Shown here piece by piece: positions 52,554-61,142 of a DNA stretch of 64,000 bases. The position numbers were made by a program, and so were the translations under genes. The stretch lies in assembly GCF_029338195.1 (NCBI RefSeq), contig NZ_CP119779.1, forward strand, positions 2,604,001 through 2,668,000, read 5' to 3'. The DNA is from Haloarcula litorea (GTDB taxonomy: Archaea; Halobacteriota; Halobacteria; Halobacteriales; Haloarculaceae). The number at the start of each line of letters is the position of its first letter. Positions within the stretch are counted from its first letter, which is position 1. The notes under the pieces are model-generated. The model was not told the DNA's origin. It saw nothing but the letters and a program-made list of their open reading frames with translations, and did no database searches.

Positions 52554-54092
52554 ATGGACGAGCGCCTCGCCCGTGCCCCCGTCGGCGTCATCGAGGTCGA
52601 CGGCGACGGGACCGTCGTCGACCTGAACGACCGCGCGAGAGCCGTCTGCGAGGTGGCCGAGGCGGCTGCCGGCGGTCGGGCCGTGACCGCGGTGTTCCCG
52701 CGGTCCGTCGAGGGGACGCTCCAGCGCGTGTTCGACGGCTCCGACGGGGTCCCCGCCCGGGAGTTCGAGGAGTACTACCCCGACCCGGACCGCTGGCTCG
52801 ACGTCTCCGTCGTGCCGACCGACGGGGGCGCGACCGTCTACGTCGCGGACGTCTCCGAGCGACACGAGCGGGCACAGACGGTCGACCGGCTCCGCACCGA
52901 ACTCGACCGGGTGGAGCTCCTCGGCGACCTCGTCGCGGACGTGCTCTCGGAACTGGTCGGCGCGACGAGCCGCGGCGAGATCGCGGAGACGATCTGCGCC
53001 CGACTCGGCGAGTCCGACGCCTACGCGTTCGCCTGGGTCGGCGACCGGGAACTCGGCGGCGACGGCCTCGCCGTCCGGGCGGCCGCCGGCGAGTCGACGT
53101 CTACCCTCGACCGCGTCCGCGAGGTCCTGGCGGAGCCGGCGACGACGCCGGAGGAACGGGCCGTCGAGCGCGGGGAACCGGTCGTCGCTCGCCCGCTGGC
53201 CAGCACCGACACCGTCCCCGACGCCGTCCGTCGGGCCGCCTTCGCCGACGGCATCCAGTCGATGCTCGCGATCCCGCTGACACACGGCGAGACGGTCTAC
53301 GGCGTCGTCGCCGTCTACGCGACCGAACGCGAGGCGTTCGCCGAGCGCGAGCGGGTCAGTTTCGAGACCCTCGGGTCGGTCGCCGGCTTCGCGGTCAACG
53401 CCGCCCGCCAGCGGACCCTCCTCGCTGCCGACAGGGTCGTCGAACTGGTCCTCGACCTCCCCCCGACGGCCGGGCCGCTCGGTGCGGTCGCCGGTGCGCG
53501 CGACGCCGACCTCACCGTCACCGGCACCGTCCCGGGGGGCGGCGCGGAGACGGTCTGTTACCTCACCGTCGACGGCGACACGGCGTCCGCGGCGGCCGAC
53601 GCGCTCCGCGAGGACGACGCCGTCGCGGCGGCGCGCGTCGTGGCGTCGGGCGAGGGCGGCTCGATCGAGGTCACGCTGACCGGCGCGACGCCGCTCACCG
53701 TGGCCCTCGACCGCGGCGCGACGGTCGAGTCGGCGACGTTCGGTGCCGACGGGGGCCGCCTCACGCTCCACCTCTCGCCGGACGGGACGGTCCGCCGGTT
53801 CGCAGAGGGGATCGCGCGCCGGTTCGACGCCGACGTGGTCGCGAAACGCGAGACGAGCCGGCAGGTCGAGCGGGACCGGCGGCTCGCCGAGCGCGTGAAC
53901 GACCGCCTCACGGAGCGACAGGAGGCCGCGCTCCGGGCGGCCTACCACGCCGACTACTTCGAGTCGCCGCGTGGCAGCACGGCCGAGGAGGTGGCCGGCT
54001 CGCTGGACATCACCGGCCCGACGCTGCTGTACCACCTCCGGGCCGCCCAGCGCACGCTGCTCGACGCGTACTTCGCGGACTCGCCGCCCTAG
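52554..54092 (+). CDS. Bat-type regulator: PAS, GAF, HTH-10
   Basis: A 512-residue one-component regulator like bacterio-opsin activator. A PAS domain (about 1-105, VIEVDGDGTVVDLNDRAR) is followed by a short coil, a GAF domain (about 125-280, SMLAIPLTHGETVYGVVAVYA), and a middle BAT-like domain with alternating beta strands. The C-terminal HTH-10 reads LTERQEAALRAAYHADYFESPRGSTAEEVA, here described in part, ending HLRAAQRTLLDAYF. It has no His or receiver. Its genes or signal are unknown. It is likely co-transcribed with the preceding kinase. The stop shares CTAG with the convergent response regulator. Confidence 0.92.
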   Translation: MDERLARAPVGVIEVDGDGTVVDLNDRARAVCEVAEAAAGGRAVTAVFPRSVEGTLQRVFDGSDGVPAREFEEYYPDPDRWLDVSVVPTDGGATVYVADVSERHERAQTVDRLRTELDRVELLGDLVADVLSELVGATSRGEIAETICARLGESDAYAFAWVGDRELGGDGLAVRAAAGESTSTLDRVREVLAEPATTPEERAVERGEPVVARPLASTDTVPDAVRRAAFADGIQSMLAIPLTHGETVYGVVAVYATEREAFAERERVSFETLGSVAGFAVNAARQRTLLAADRVVELVLDLPPTAGPLGAVAGARDADLTVTGTVPGGGAETVCYLTVDGDTASAAADALREDDAVAAARVVASGEGGSIEVTLTGATPLTVALDRGATVESATFGADGGRLTLHLSPDGTVRRFAEGIARRFDADVVAKRETSRQVERDRRLAERVNDRLTERQEAALRAAYHADYFESPRGSTAEEVAGSLDITGPTLLYHLRAAQRTLLDAYFADSPP

Positions 54093-54667
54093 CTGCCGCG
54101 GCCGATGTCGTCGAAGGTGTCGAGGACAGAGTCGGCGTCGTCGAGCAGTCGCCGGACCCGCCGTTCCAGCCGTTCGGCCCTCGCCTCGACCCGCTCGAAC
54201 TCGTCGTGGTCCGCCCGCTCCTCGGCCGGGACCTCGGACTCGACGACCGCTCGCTTGGCCTCGGCACCGGAGTACTCGCCCAGCGTCTCGTAGGCCAGGA
54301 CGGTACACTGGTGTTCGACCGCCGCCTGCAGGTCCTCGCGGTCGACCGGCTTGCAGAGGTAGTCGTCGAAGGGCATCCCGAGCACGTCGAACGCGGGGTC
54401 GATGGCGGTCACCATAATCACCCGCCCCCGGAACTCCCGGTCGGTCAGCTCTTCGAGGACCTCGTCGCCCGACAGCGACGGCATGTGACGGTCGAGCAGG
54501 ACGACGTCGACCGGCTCCTCGTCGGCGATCCGGAGCGCGGTCTCGCCGTCGTAGGCCGTCTGCACGTCGCTGATCGGGTCCAGTCGGAGCGCGTAGGCGT
54601 CCGCGACCTCCTTCTCGTCGTCGACCACCAGCACGGAGGGCAGGGCTGCGGTGTCGGAGGGCGACAT
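54089..54667 (-). CDS. response regulator with HalX domain
   Basis: 192 residues. The receiver has acidic pair Asp16-Asp17, phosphoacceptor Asp59 in VVLLDRHMP, Thr87 and Lys106 (CKPVD). The C-terminal HalX domain is a charged helical region (VPAEERADHDEFERVEARAERLERRVRRLL). HalX regulators lack an HTH and act as haloarchaeal phospho-signal outputs of unknown target. It lies convergent to the kinase/HTH-10 operon. The ATG at 54665-54667 starts just before the receiver strand. Confidence 0.93.
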   Translation of the reverse strand: MSPSDTAALPSVLVVDDEKEVADAYALRLDPISDVQTAYDGETALRIADEEPVDVVLLDRHMPSLSGDEVLEELTDREFRGRVIMVTAIDPAFDVLGMPFDDYLCKPVDREDLQAAVEHQCTVLAYETLGEYSGAEAKRAVVESEVPAEERADHDEFERVEARAERLERRVRRLLDDADSVLDTFDDIGRGS

Positions 54668-54764
54668 TCGGTTGTCGGTTCGTATGCCGGCACAACAGGA
54701 CTTAACTCCGCCGACTGTCCGGCACCGCTCCCGGCGGCGGCCCGCGCTCGCCGCGTCTCTCTTG

Positions 54765-54805
54765 ATAGCTAGACGGTTTCGGCTCCCCCGGTCGGCATAG
54801 CTAGA
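54765..54805. promoter_or_regulatory. direct repeat ATAGCTAGA x2, candidate operator
   Basis: ATAGCTAGA occurs at 54765-54773 and 54797-54805, 32 bp apart (about three helical turns). Each contains the palindrome TAGCTA. They lie in the 177 bp between divergent response regulator and winged-helix genes. Confidence 0.4.
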
Positions 54806-54844
54806 GTGTACGTCCACGGGGGAGGGGGCAGACAGTTCAGTCAC

Positions 54845-55228
54845 ATGGCAGCACACGTGTCCCCCACCGGCCGTGGGCCGCGGAACCGCGACGACGACCA
54901 GCCCACCCACTCGGCGGACGAGCTCCTCGAACTGCTCGGCGACGAGTACACCCGCCGGGTCCTGCGAGCGGTCGCGGACGAGGCCCGGAGCGTCCGCGAG
55001 GCGGCCGACGTCGCCGCCGTCTCTCGGTCGACCGCCCACCGCCGACTCACCACCCTCGCGGACGCCGGCCTCGTCGAGAGCCGGCTCAGCATCGACGACG
55101 ACGGCCACCACCGGCAGGAGTACCGCGCGGTCATCGAGCGTGCGAACCTCGACGTCCGGCGTCACGGCCTCGACGTCGACGTGACGGTCAGTTCGGGACA
55201 GGCCGAGACCGGCCCGGCGGATGACTGA
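54845..55228 (+). CDS. winged-helix DNA-binding protein (ArsR-like)
   Basis: 127 residues. An acidic/polar N-terminus of about 20 residues is followed by ELLELLGDEYTRRVLRAVADE, AADVAAVSRSTAHRRLTTLADAGL (recognition helix) and a wing with EYRAVIERANL. This is the common haloarchaeal ArsR-like/DUF-type HTH. Start ATG 54845 is preferred over GTG 54806. It is divergent from the HalX regulator, with a pair of identical 9-bp repeats between, which could be its own operator. Confidence 0.82.
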   Translation: MAAHVSPTGRGPRNRDDDQPTHSADELLELLGDEYTRRVLRAVADEARSVREAADVAAVSRSTAHRRLTTLADAGLVESRLSIDDDGHHRQEYRAVIERANLDVRRHGLDVDVTVSSGQAETGPADD

Positions 55229-55354
55229 CCGGCCGTCCGGCCCTCCGACGACCGCGCCCGGAGGACCTGCCGTTTTATTGAACGGTGGCGTCTTTCCGTG
55301 TGGTGTAGCGACCCGATATGTCACGTGAGGTATCGACCGGTCCCGGAGGCCCAG

Positions 55355-57043
55355 ATGACGCCGGTGCTTGAGTCGGGTGCCCTGCACGGTGCGATCAGCC
55401 TCGGGGCGGTCCTCTCGACGACGGTGCTGGTGGCGCTCCTGTGGCGGCGACGGGCCGCGCCGGCGGCGGAGCAACTGCTCGGCCTCGCGACGGTCCTCTG
55501 TCTCGGTGCGATCGGGAACTTCGTGCTTGCGGACTTCGGTCCCACACGGGCCGCGCTGGTCGCGCTGACCGGCGTGACCGAGCCCGAGTCGTGGGTGTTG
55601 CTGTTGCTGTTCAACGTCGTGGTCGTCGCCGCGGGGTTCTGGGTCGCGTTCAGCTTCCGGTACACGGGCCTGGGCGACCAGGCGGCGACGCTGGCCGTCG
55701 GGATCGCCGCCGCGGCGGCGCTCTCGGTCGTCGGTCTCAGCGTGACGATCACCGTCCTCGGCCCGCTGGTGCCGGCCTGGGCGACGACGGCGCTCGTGAA
55801 CCGCGTCATCGGCGCGGTCTCGTTCGTCTCGTTCGGGCTCCTGCTGAGCGGCGCGTTCCTCGTCGTCCGTGCGTCGACCAACCGCCCGGCGTCGCCGTGG
55901 GGGCAGGCCGCGTCGCTGGTGGCCGCGGTGTTCGTGCTCCCGATCGGCGTCCTCCTCTCACAGACCGGCCGGGCGTCGCCGGTCGCGTCGGCGACGCTGT
56001 TGGCGACGGCGACGCTGTTCACCGTCGCGATCGTGCGGTATCGTCCCTTCGAGGCCCTCCCGGTCACCGCCGTCGTCGGGCGCGACCGCGTCGTCAAGGA
56101 GTTGACCGACCCGGTCGTCGTCGTCGACACGGAGTCGAACGTCAGGGACTGCAACCCGGCGGCCGAGACGGTCTTCGAGGCCGACGCCGTCGGACGACCG
56201 CTGACAGCGGTCACGCCCCTCGGCGTGTCGGCCGCGACGCTGGTCGACCAGCCCGGGAGCGAACCGACCGTCGCCGTCGACGACCGCGTCTTCGAGGTCA
56301 CTTGCCGGGCGCTGACGGACGCCCACGACCGACCGGCCGGCCACCTGCTGGTCTTCCGCGAGGTGACGGCGCGCCGGCAGCGCGAGCGCCGGCTCGGTGT
56401 CCTGAACGAGTTCCTCGTCGGCGAGGTCCGCGACGGGATGGCGACCGTCTCCGACGCGGTCGACCCGCTCGCCACGAGGGCCGACCCGGCCGACGTCGAC
56501 CCCGCGGCGATCGGCGACGAGGTGTGGCAGACCACGACCCGGCTCGCCGACCGCGTCACGCAGGTCCGGCGGATCGAGCGCGCTCTGGAGGGGGCCGATC
56601 CGACGGGGTCGAGCCGGCTCGTCTCGCAGCTGCGGGAGGTGCTCGACGCGGCTCCGGCGGCCCGGGACGCCGTGACCGTCACCGTCGCCGTCGACGACGA
56701 CACCGTGGCGGTGCCCGAGGAGCTGTTACGCGCGTCCCTCGAACTGCTCGTCGAAGAGTGCGTGACGGCGGATCGAGACGACGTCGGAGTGCGGGTGACC
56801 GACGACGCCGACGCCGTCGTCTTGGACGTCGACCTCTCCGGGTCGGGACCGGACGGTGGCGCGGCGGCCGACGAACGGGACGCGCCACCGCTCCCGGTGT
56901 TCCGGATCGCCGTCGACTCGGCCGAGGGGACGGTCGCGACCGTGACGCCGGATCGCGTCACCGTCCGGCTCCCGACGCCCGGGGCCGCCGGCGACGACGG
57001 TGTCGGGACCGAGCCGCCGGCGGTCGGGAGGGAGCGAGCGTGA
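55355..57043 (+). CDS. 7TM sensor with PAS and degenerate histidine-kinase core (pseudokinase)
   Basis: 562 residues. Seven helices occupy residues 10-230, then a PAS domain (about 245-335, VVVVDTESNVRDCNPAAE). The expected HisKA segment reads VLNEFLVGEVRDGM, with Gly356 where the phosphoacceptor His should be. The HATPase region keeps its spacing but lacks the N-box Asn (LLVEECVTAD) and the DxGxG and GxGLG loops. It should therefore not autophosphorylate. A Shine-Dalgarno GGAGG lies six bases before ATG 55355, which decides the start. Its TGA overlaps the GTG start of an intact paralogue by 4 bp. Confidence 0.85.
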   Translation: MTPVLESGALHGAISLGAVLSTTVLVALLWRRRAAPAAEQLLGLATVLCLGAIGNFVLADFGPTRAALVALTGVTEPESWVLLLLFNVVVVAAGFWVAFSFRYTGLGDQAATLAVGIAAAAALSVVGLSVTITVLGPLVPAWATTALVNRVIGAVSFVSFGLLLSGAFLVVRASTNRPASPWGQAASLVAAVFVLPIGVLLSQTGRASPVASATLLATATLFTVAIVRYRPFEALPVTAVVGRDRVVKELTDPVVVVDTESNVRDCNPAAETVFEADAVGRPLTAVTPLGVSAATLVDQPGSEPTVAVDDRVFEVTCRALTDAHDRPAGHLLVFREVTARRQRERRLGVLNEFLVGEVRDGMATVSDAVDPLATRADPADVDPAAIGDEVWQTTTRLADRVTQVRRIERALEGADPTGSSRLVSQLREVLDAAPAARDAVTVTVAVDDDTVAVPEELLRASLELLVEECVTADRDDVGVRVTDDADAVVLDVDLSGSGPDGGAAADERDAPPLPVFRIAVDSAEGTVATVTPDRVTVRLPTPGAAGDDGVGTEPPAVGRERA

Positions 57044-58704
57044 CCGGGAGCGCCGTCTCACTGCTGAGCGCGGTCGCCGCGGCGGCGTTTCTCGCCGTCG
57101 CGTGGACCCACCGGGACGGGACCGGTGGCCGGGGGAGTCGGTTCCTCGGGGCGACGCTGCTGGTGCTCGCGGCGATCTCTGTGGCCCTCGCGCTCGTGAC
57201 GCTGGGGCTCTTCCCGCGGACGAACGTGGCCGTCGTCGCCGTCGGCTGGCCGTTCGCGGTCACGCTCTGGGCGGCCTTCGGTGTCGAGTACGCCGGTCAG
57301 GGACAGATGGCGACGAGGCGGCGACTCGCCGCGGTCCTCGGGTTCCCCGTGCTCGTGTTGGGGAACTACGCGCTGTTGCCCTCCTTCGACGGGCTGGTTC
57401 GCGCGCTCCTCCGGCTCGTCGGGGCGCTGCTGCTCATCTCGGTGTTCGCGCTGGGGCTGTACGGCCTCGTCTTGATCGTGCAGGCGGGCAACGAGCGCGG
57501 CGTTCCGGCCCGGGTTCGGCTGGCGCTGCTGGTCGTCGGGGCCGGCGTCACGCTCCTGTTCGTCCCCCTGTTCTTCCGACAGCCGATCCTGGTCTCGAGT
57601 CCCGAGCCGACGGCGGCGACCGTCGCGGTGCTCGCCGTCGTGGCGGCGGCCGTGGCACCCGTCCGGTCGCACCCCGACCTGTTCGCGGGCGCGCCGGACA
57701 GCGACTCCCTCGCACGGCGAGCCGTCCTCGACGAGATGGGCCCGGTCGTCGTCGTGGACCACGAGGACAGGGTGGTCGACCTCAACGAACCGGCCGAGCG
57801 GGTGTTCGGCGTCGACCCCGCGGACGCCCACGGGCGACCGCTCCCGACGGTGCTCGGCGAGACTGTCGACACGTCGGCGTCGGGTCCCGTCACGCTCGCC
57901 ACGACGAGCGGGAGACGGACGTTCGAGGTCCGGGTCTCGTCGCTGACGGCCCGCAACGGCGAGACCGTCGGCCGGGCGTTCCGGTTCCGGGACGTGACGG
58001 AACGGAAGACCGAGGAACAGCGACTCACCGTCCTCAACCGCGTCCTCCGACACAACCTCCGGAACGACCTCGACGCCGTCAGGGCGTTCGCGGAGACGCT
58101 GGACGAACAGCCGTCGACCGACGCGGCCGCCGCCGCCCGGCGGATTCGAGCGCTCTCAGAGGAGCTCCGGGAACTGTGTGACACGATCGAGACGACGGAG
58201 GAACTGCTCGCGGGCGGGGACCGTGAGACGGCGGTCGTCGACGTCAGGGCGCTCGCCGGATCGGTGGCCGACGCCGTCGAGGCCGACTGGCCCGACAGCG
58301 AGGTCGCGGTCGCGGCGGCCGGCCGGGAGCCGACGGTCCGGACCGACCCGGAGGTGCTCCGCGCGGCCCTCCGGGCGGTCGTCGAGAACGGCGTGGAACA
58401 CACGGACGCGTCGGCTCCCCGCGTCGACATCGAGGTCACCGGCACGGGCGACGCCGTCGATATCGCCGTCCGGGACACCGGCGTCGGCATCCCCGACGAG
58501 GAACTCGCGGTGCTGCTGGAGGGCGACGAGACGCCGCTGCGACACGGCAGCGGCCTGGGGCTCTGGCTCGTCCACTGGAGCGTCCGGCGGTTGGGTGGCG
58601 ACCTCTCGTTCAGCGAGCGCTCGCCGCGGGGGAGCGTCGTCGAACTCACCGTCCCGAGCCAGCGCCCGGTCGCCGGACGCGGCGAGACGGCGGGGAGCGA
58701 CTGA
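57040..58704 (+). CDS. 7TM sensor histidine kinase with PAS
   Basis: 554 residues with the same architecture as the preceding gene but intact. Seven helices lie at about 5-215, PAS at about 228-320 (VVVVDHEDRVVDLNEPAE), HisKA VLNRVLRHNLRNDL has His338, the N-box ENGVEHTDAS is present, and G1 RDTGVGIPDEE and G2 GSGLGLWLVHW follow. It has the histKA-7TM-like receptor topology. Start GTG at 57040 overlaps the upstream stop (GTGA), indicating coupled translation with its degenerate partner, a likely heterodimer. Confidence 0.92.
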   Translation: MTGSAVSLLSAVAAAAFLAVAWTHRDGTGGRGSRFLGATLLVLAAISVALALVTLGLFPRTNVAVVAVGWPFAVTLWAAFGVEYAGQGQMATRRRLAAVLGFPVLVLGNYALLPSFDGLVRALLRLVGALLLISVFALGLYGLVLIVQAGNERGVPARVRLALLVVGAGVTLLFVPLFFRQPILVSSPEPTAATVAVLAVVAAAVAPVRSHPDLFAGAPDSDSLARRAVLDEMGPVVVVDHEDRVVDLNEPAERVFGVDPADAHGRPLPTVLGETVDTSASGPVTLATTSGRRTFEVRVSSLTARNGETVGRAFRFRDVTERKTEEQRLTVLNRVLRHNLRNDLDAVRAFAETLDEQPSTDAAAAARRIRALSEELRELCDTIETTEELLAGGDRETAVVDVRALAGSVADAVEADWPDSEVAVAAAGREPTVRTDPEVLRAALRAVVENGVEHTDASAPRVDIEVTGTGDAVDIAVRDTGVGIPDEELAVLLEGDETPLRHGSGLGLWLVHWSVRRLGGDLSFSERSPRGSVVELTVPSQRPVAGRGETAGSD

Positions 58705-58797
58705 GCCGCGCGACCCCCGCCGGTGTGCTCGCACCGCTCGACCGGAGGTAGAACTATCAGTCCCGGATCGGTACGGGCCACCCAGCGGTGATCTCCC

Positions 58798-59331
58798 GTG
58801 TCTGACGACGACTCGACGACAGCGTCCTCGCTCGCACAGTTCACCGATCCCGACGAGTTCCGCGAGAACGGAGTCCCCTTCCACGTCCGGGCGGACACCG
58901 TCCCGGAGTCCGTCGTCGACGAGGTCGACGGGATGGACGACCTCGCACCGACGGGAGTGGTCGCACCCGACGGGACCGTACTGGCGACGCGAGTCGAGGA
59001 CGACTGCGCCCTGAAGATCCCGTGTGCCGCCGTCGGCGCGGACGACGCCTACGGCGTCGCCGCCCGGGAGTGGGTCGAGGGACTGACCGGGCTCGACGTC
59101 GGACTCGACGGCGTCGAGGGCGTCTGGACGATCGAGCTGACCAGCGAGGAGAGCGACCGCACGGCGACGCGGCACTTCGTCGTCTGTCGGGCGTCGCCGG
59201 TCGACGCCGACCGGCGGCCGCCGGTCCCCGACCAGTCCGTACCCGCCGAGGATCGACCCGCCGCCGGGTGGTACGAATCGCTCCCCGACGACGCCGAACG
59301 GCCGCCGGGGACGGACCTGTTCCTGGGGTGA
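58798..59331 (+). CDS. conserved protein with degenerate Nudix-like fold
   Basis: 177 residues. A region at 48-130 follows the Nudix order: a strand GVVAPDGTVLATRVEDD, then AAREWVEGLTGLDVGLDGV where the Nudix box REUxEExGU would be. The two metal-binding Glu of that box are not both kept, so hydrolase activity is doubtful. The C-terminal part (RRPPVPDQSV...AGWYESLPDDAERPPG) is Pro/Asp-rich. The start is GTG at 58798. The family call is tentative; the gene itself is well supported by codon bias. Confidence 0.65.
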   Translation: MSDDDSTTASSLAQFTDPDEFRENGVPFHVRADTVPESVVDEVDGMDDLAPTGVVAPDGTVLATRVEDDCALKIPCAAVGADDAYGVAAREWVEGLTGLDVGLDGVEGVWTIELTSEESDRTATRHFVVCRASPVDADRRPPVPDQSVPAEDRPAAGWYESLPDDAERPPGTDLFLG

Positions 59332-59340
59332 CCGTCGCCG

Positions 59341-59742
59341 TCAGGGCTCGACGCGCTCCCAGGTGTCCGAGGTGATGGTGGCGTCGGGGTTGTCGGGGTG
59401 CGAGACCGTCAACTGCTGGTTCCGGTGGGTACTCACGAGGTCTGGGTCGTTCTCGGTGTCCCGGTTCCGATCGGGGTAGGTCAGCGGCTCTTCCCGCTGG
59501 GGTAACTCGGGGACGGCAGGGCAGTCCGGCGGGGTCACGGCGTCGTCCGCCATCGTCTCGGGGTCGGGACCGTCGGCCTCGCGGGCGTCGTACCACGCCA
59601 GCGCCCGATCACCGCCCGGGAGACGACCGAGCGCCGAGCGGACGCCGGCCCGGAGCCGCTCTCCCAGCGACGCGTCGGACGCCGGTGCCGGCGTCGCGTC
59701 TGACGTGCTCCCCCGCGTCTCGTCTGCGGGTGTGAGACTCAT
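59341..59742 (-). CDS. hypothetical haloarchaeal protein
   Basis: 133 residues, mostly predicted disordered. An N-terminal Ser/Ala/Asp stretch is followed by a short basic amphipathic helix (GERLRAGVRSALGRL). The remainder is Asp/Pro-rich, with DRNRDTENDPDLVSTHRNQQ near the end. No motif was recognised. ATG 59740-59742 is preferred over an ATG two codons upstream. It is convergent with the Nudix-like gene, 9 bp apart. Confidence 0.65.
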   Translation of the reverse strand: MSLTPADETRGSTSDATPAPASDASLGERLRAGVRSALGRLPGGDRALAWYDAREADGPDPETMADDAVTPPDCPAVPELPQREEPLTYPDRNRDTENDPDLVSTHRNQQLTVSHPDNPDATITSDTWERVEP

Positions 59743-59800
59743 ACACACGAGTAGGGGACGGGGTCACAAAACCGTTGTGTCACTCACAGGTTCGGCGGGC

Positions 59801-60616
59801 TCAGAGCTCGATCCGCTCGACGATCTGGCCGTCGTCGTCGCCGCCGTTCACCGCGACGATCCGGACGTGTTCCTCCAGTCCGGAGTCCCGGAGCTTGGCC
59901 TTGAGGAGGTTGTCGACCTGGTAGACGCCGGCGGCGTTGTTCATCTCGATCTCGACGAGGACCGGGTGGTCGTCCCCCGGCTGGAGCGTGACGGCCTCGA
60001 TCGCCTGGCTCGACACCGTGTTGATCCCGCGCCCGCCCTGCTCGTAGGGGATCCGCGAGCGGCCGTGTTCCATATCCAGCGCGTCGGCGACCCGGACGAC
60101 GCCGGCCTCAAGCGTCAGCGGCTGTTCCTCCGTGTGGTGACAGAGGATGGCGTGGAGCACCTCGCCTTTCATCCGGACGCGCGCCTCGACGTCGTAGAAC
60201 TCCCCCAGCAGCCGGTCGAGCAGGTCGGCGGCCAGCGGGATGGAGTAGTAGGGGTGGTCGTCCCGGTGGACGACGTGACCGATGTCGTGTAGCGTCGCCG
60301 CCAGCGCCACGATGACCGACTCGTCGGCCTCGTCGAGCCCCTCGTGGTCGGCTGCGCCGTTGAACTCGACGCCGCCCCGTTTCAGCAGGTCGTAGAGGCA
60401 GAGCGCGCGGTGGCGGACGATGCTGATGTGTTTGGTCCCGTGGTCGTTGTACCGCTTGCGGGTGACCGGATTGACGTTCTGTGCCCCGAGGTACGCCTGG
60501 ACCTCGTCGTCGCCGTCGAGCAGCTCGAGGACGTCGTTCAGCCGGTCGTCGGGGAAGGAGTGCTCGTCGGTGGGCTCGTAGATGCGCCCACCCTCCTCCG
60601 CGTCGGTCTCGCTCAT
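59801..60616 (-). CDS. HD-domain phosphohydrolase
   Basis: 271 residues. The HD metal site can be traced as His in IVRHRALCLYDLL, the His-Asp pair in ATLHDIGHVVHRDDH, His residues in ILCHHTEEQ, and the distal Asp in VADALDMEHGRSR. After the HD core a beta-rich C-terminal domain (about 180-271) has VLVEIEMNNAAGVYQV. Members hydrolyse nucleotides or cyclic phosphates; the substrate cannot be named. A dedicated haloarchaeal group with this C-terminal domain is well conserved. ATG is at 60614-60616. Confidence 0.88.
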   Translation of the reverse strand: MSETDAEEGGRIYEPTDEHSFPDDRLNDVLELLDGDDEVQAYLGAQNVNPVTRKRYNDHGTKHISIVRHRALCLYDLLKRGGVEFNGAADHEGLDEADESVIVALAATLHDIGHVVHRDDHPYYSIPLAADLLDRLLGEFYDVEARVRMKGEVLHAILCHHTEEQPLTLEAGVVRVADALDMEHGRSRIPYEQGGRGINTVSSQAIEAVTLQPGDDHPVLVEIEMNNAAGVYQVDNLLKAKLRDSGLEEHVRIVAVNGGDDDGQIVERIEL

Positions 60617-60723
60617 ACCACCGTGGACGACACCGACGGAGAAAAACCCCGGCCACGCGCCCGCCGCCGGCGCACGCCGGGGGAGTCGACCGCTTTATCC
60701 CGCTCCGCGGCCTGCCGACGCGT

Positions 60724-60960
60724 ATGCCCGATACGATGGAGGTCTACACCGGCACGGAGGTCACAGTCGAACACGTCGACACGCTGGCCGACGGCGGCGC
60801 GCGGTTCGACATCACCGCCGAGGACGGTCGGCAGTGGCGCATCGACCTCACGCGGGACGGCGAGACGGAGGTCGTGACCACCTGGCGGGACGGGACCCTC
60901 GCGGACCTGGACGTCCCCGAGTGGCTCGACGACGTGACGGCGCGGCTGACCCAGCAGTAG
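60724..60960 (+). CDS. small conserved haloarchaeal protein
   Basis: 78 residues, acidic, predicted all-beta in the first 50 (TGTEVTVEHVDTLADGGARF, WRIDLTRDGETEVVTTW) with a C-terminal helix VPEWLDDVTARL. No motif was found. ATG 60724 is chosen, with ATG 60736 as the alternative. It is divergent from the HD gene. Confidence 0.72.
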   Translation: MPDTMEVYTGTEVTVEHVDTLADGGARFDITAEDGRQWRIDLTRDGETEVVTTWRDGTLADLDVPEWLDDVTARLTQQ

Positions 60961-61107
60961 CCCGTCGGCTCACGCCCCGCCTCCGGGCCGTGTGACCCCG
61001 GGTACGAAAAGTTGATATCGACCCGGATCGCCGTCTCCTGGAGCCGCGGAATACAGTTAGCTCAGCCTTCGAGGCCGGACTTCCCGCCGCCGGACGGGGA
61101 GGCAAAA

Positions 61108-61119
61108 AGGTTATAATAG
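61108..61119 (+). promoter_or_regulatory. TATA box of tatA
   Basis: AGGTTATAATAG is centred near 61114 in a locally AT-rich stretch (AAAAAGG before it). The predicted transcript start, about 26 bp downstream, falls at 61140, 3 nt before the ATG. Confidence 0.55.
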
Positions 61120-61142
61120 AAACCACGTAAACTCCGGATACA

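Noticed and set aside
52547-54772. 741-codon open frame overlapping the Bat regulator
   Set aside because: Out-of-frame shadow with Arg/Gly/Pro-rich translation. The Bat frame has PAS, GAF and HTH-10 domains.
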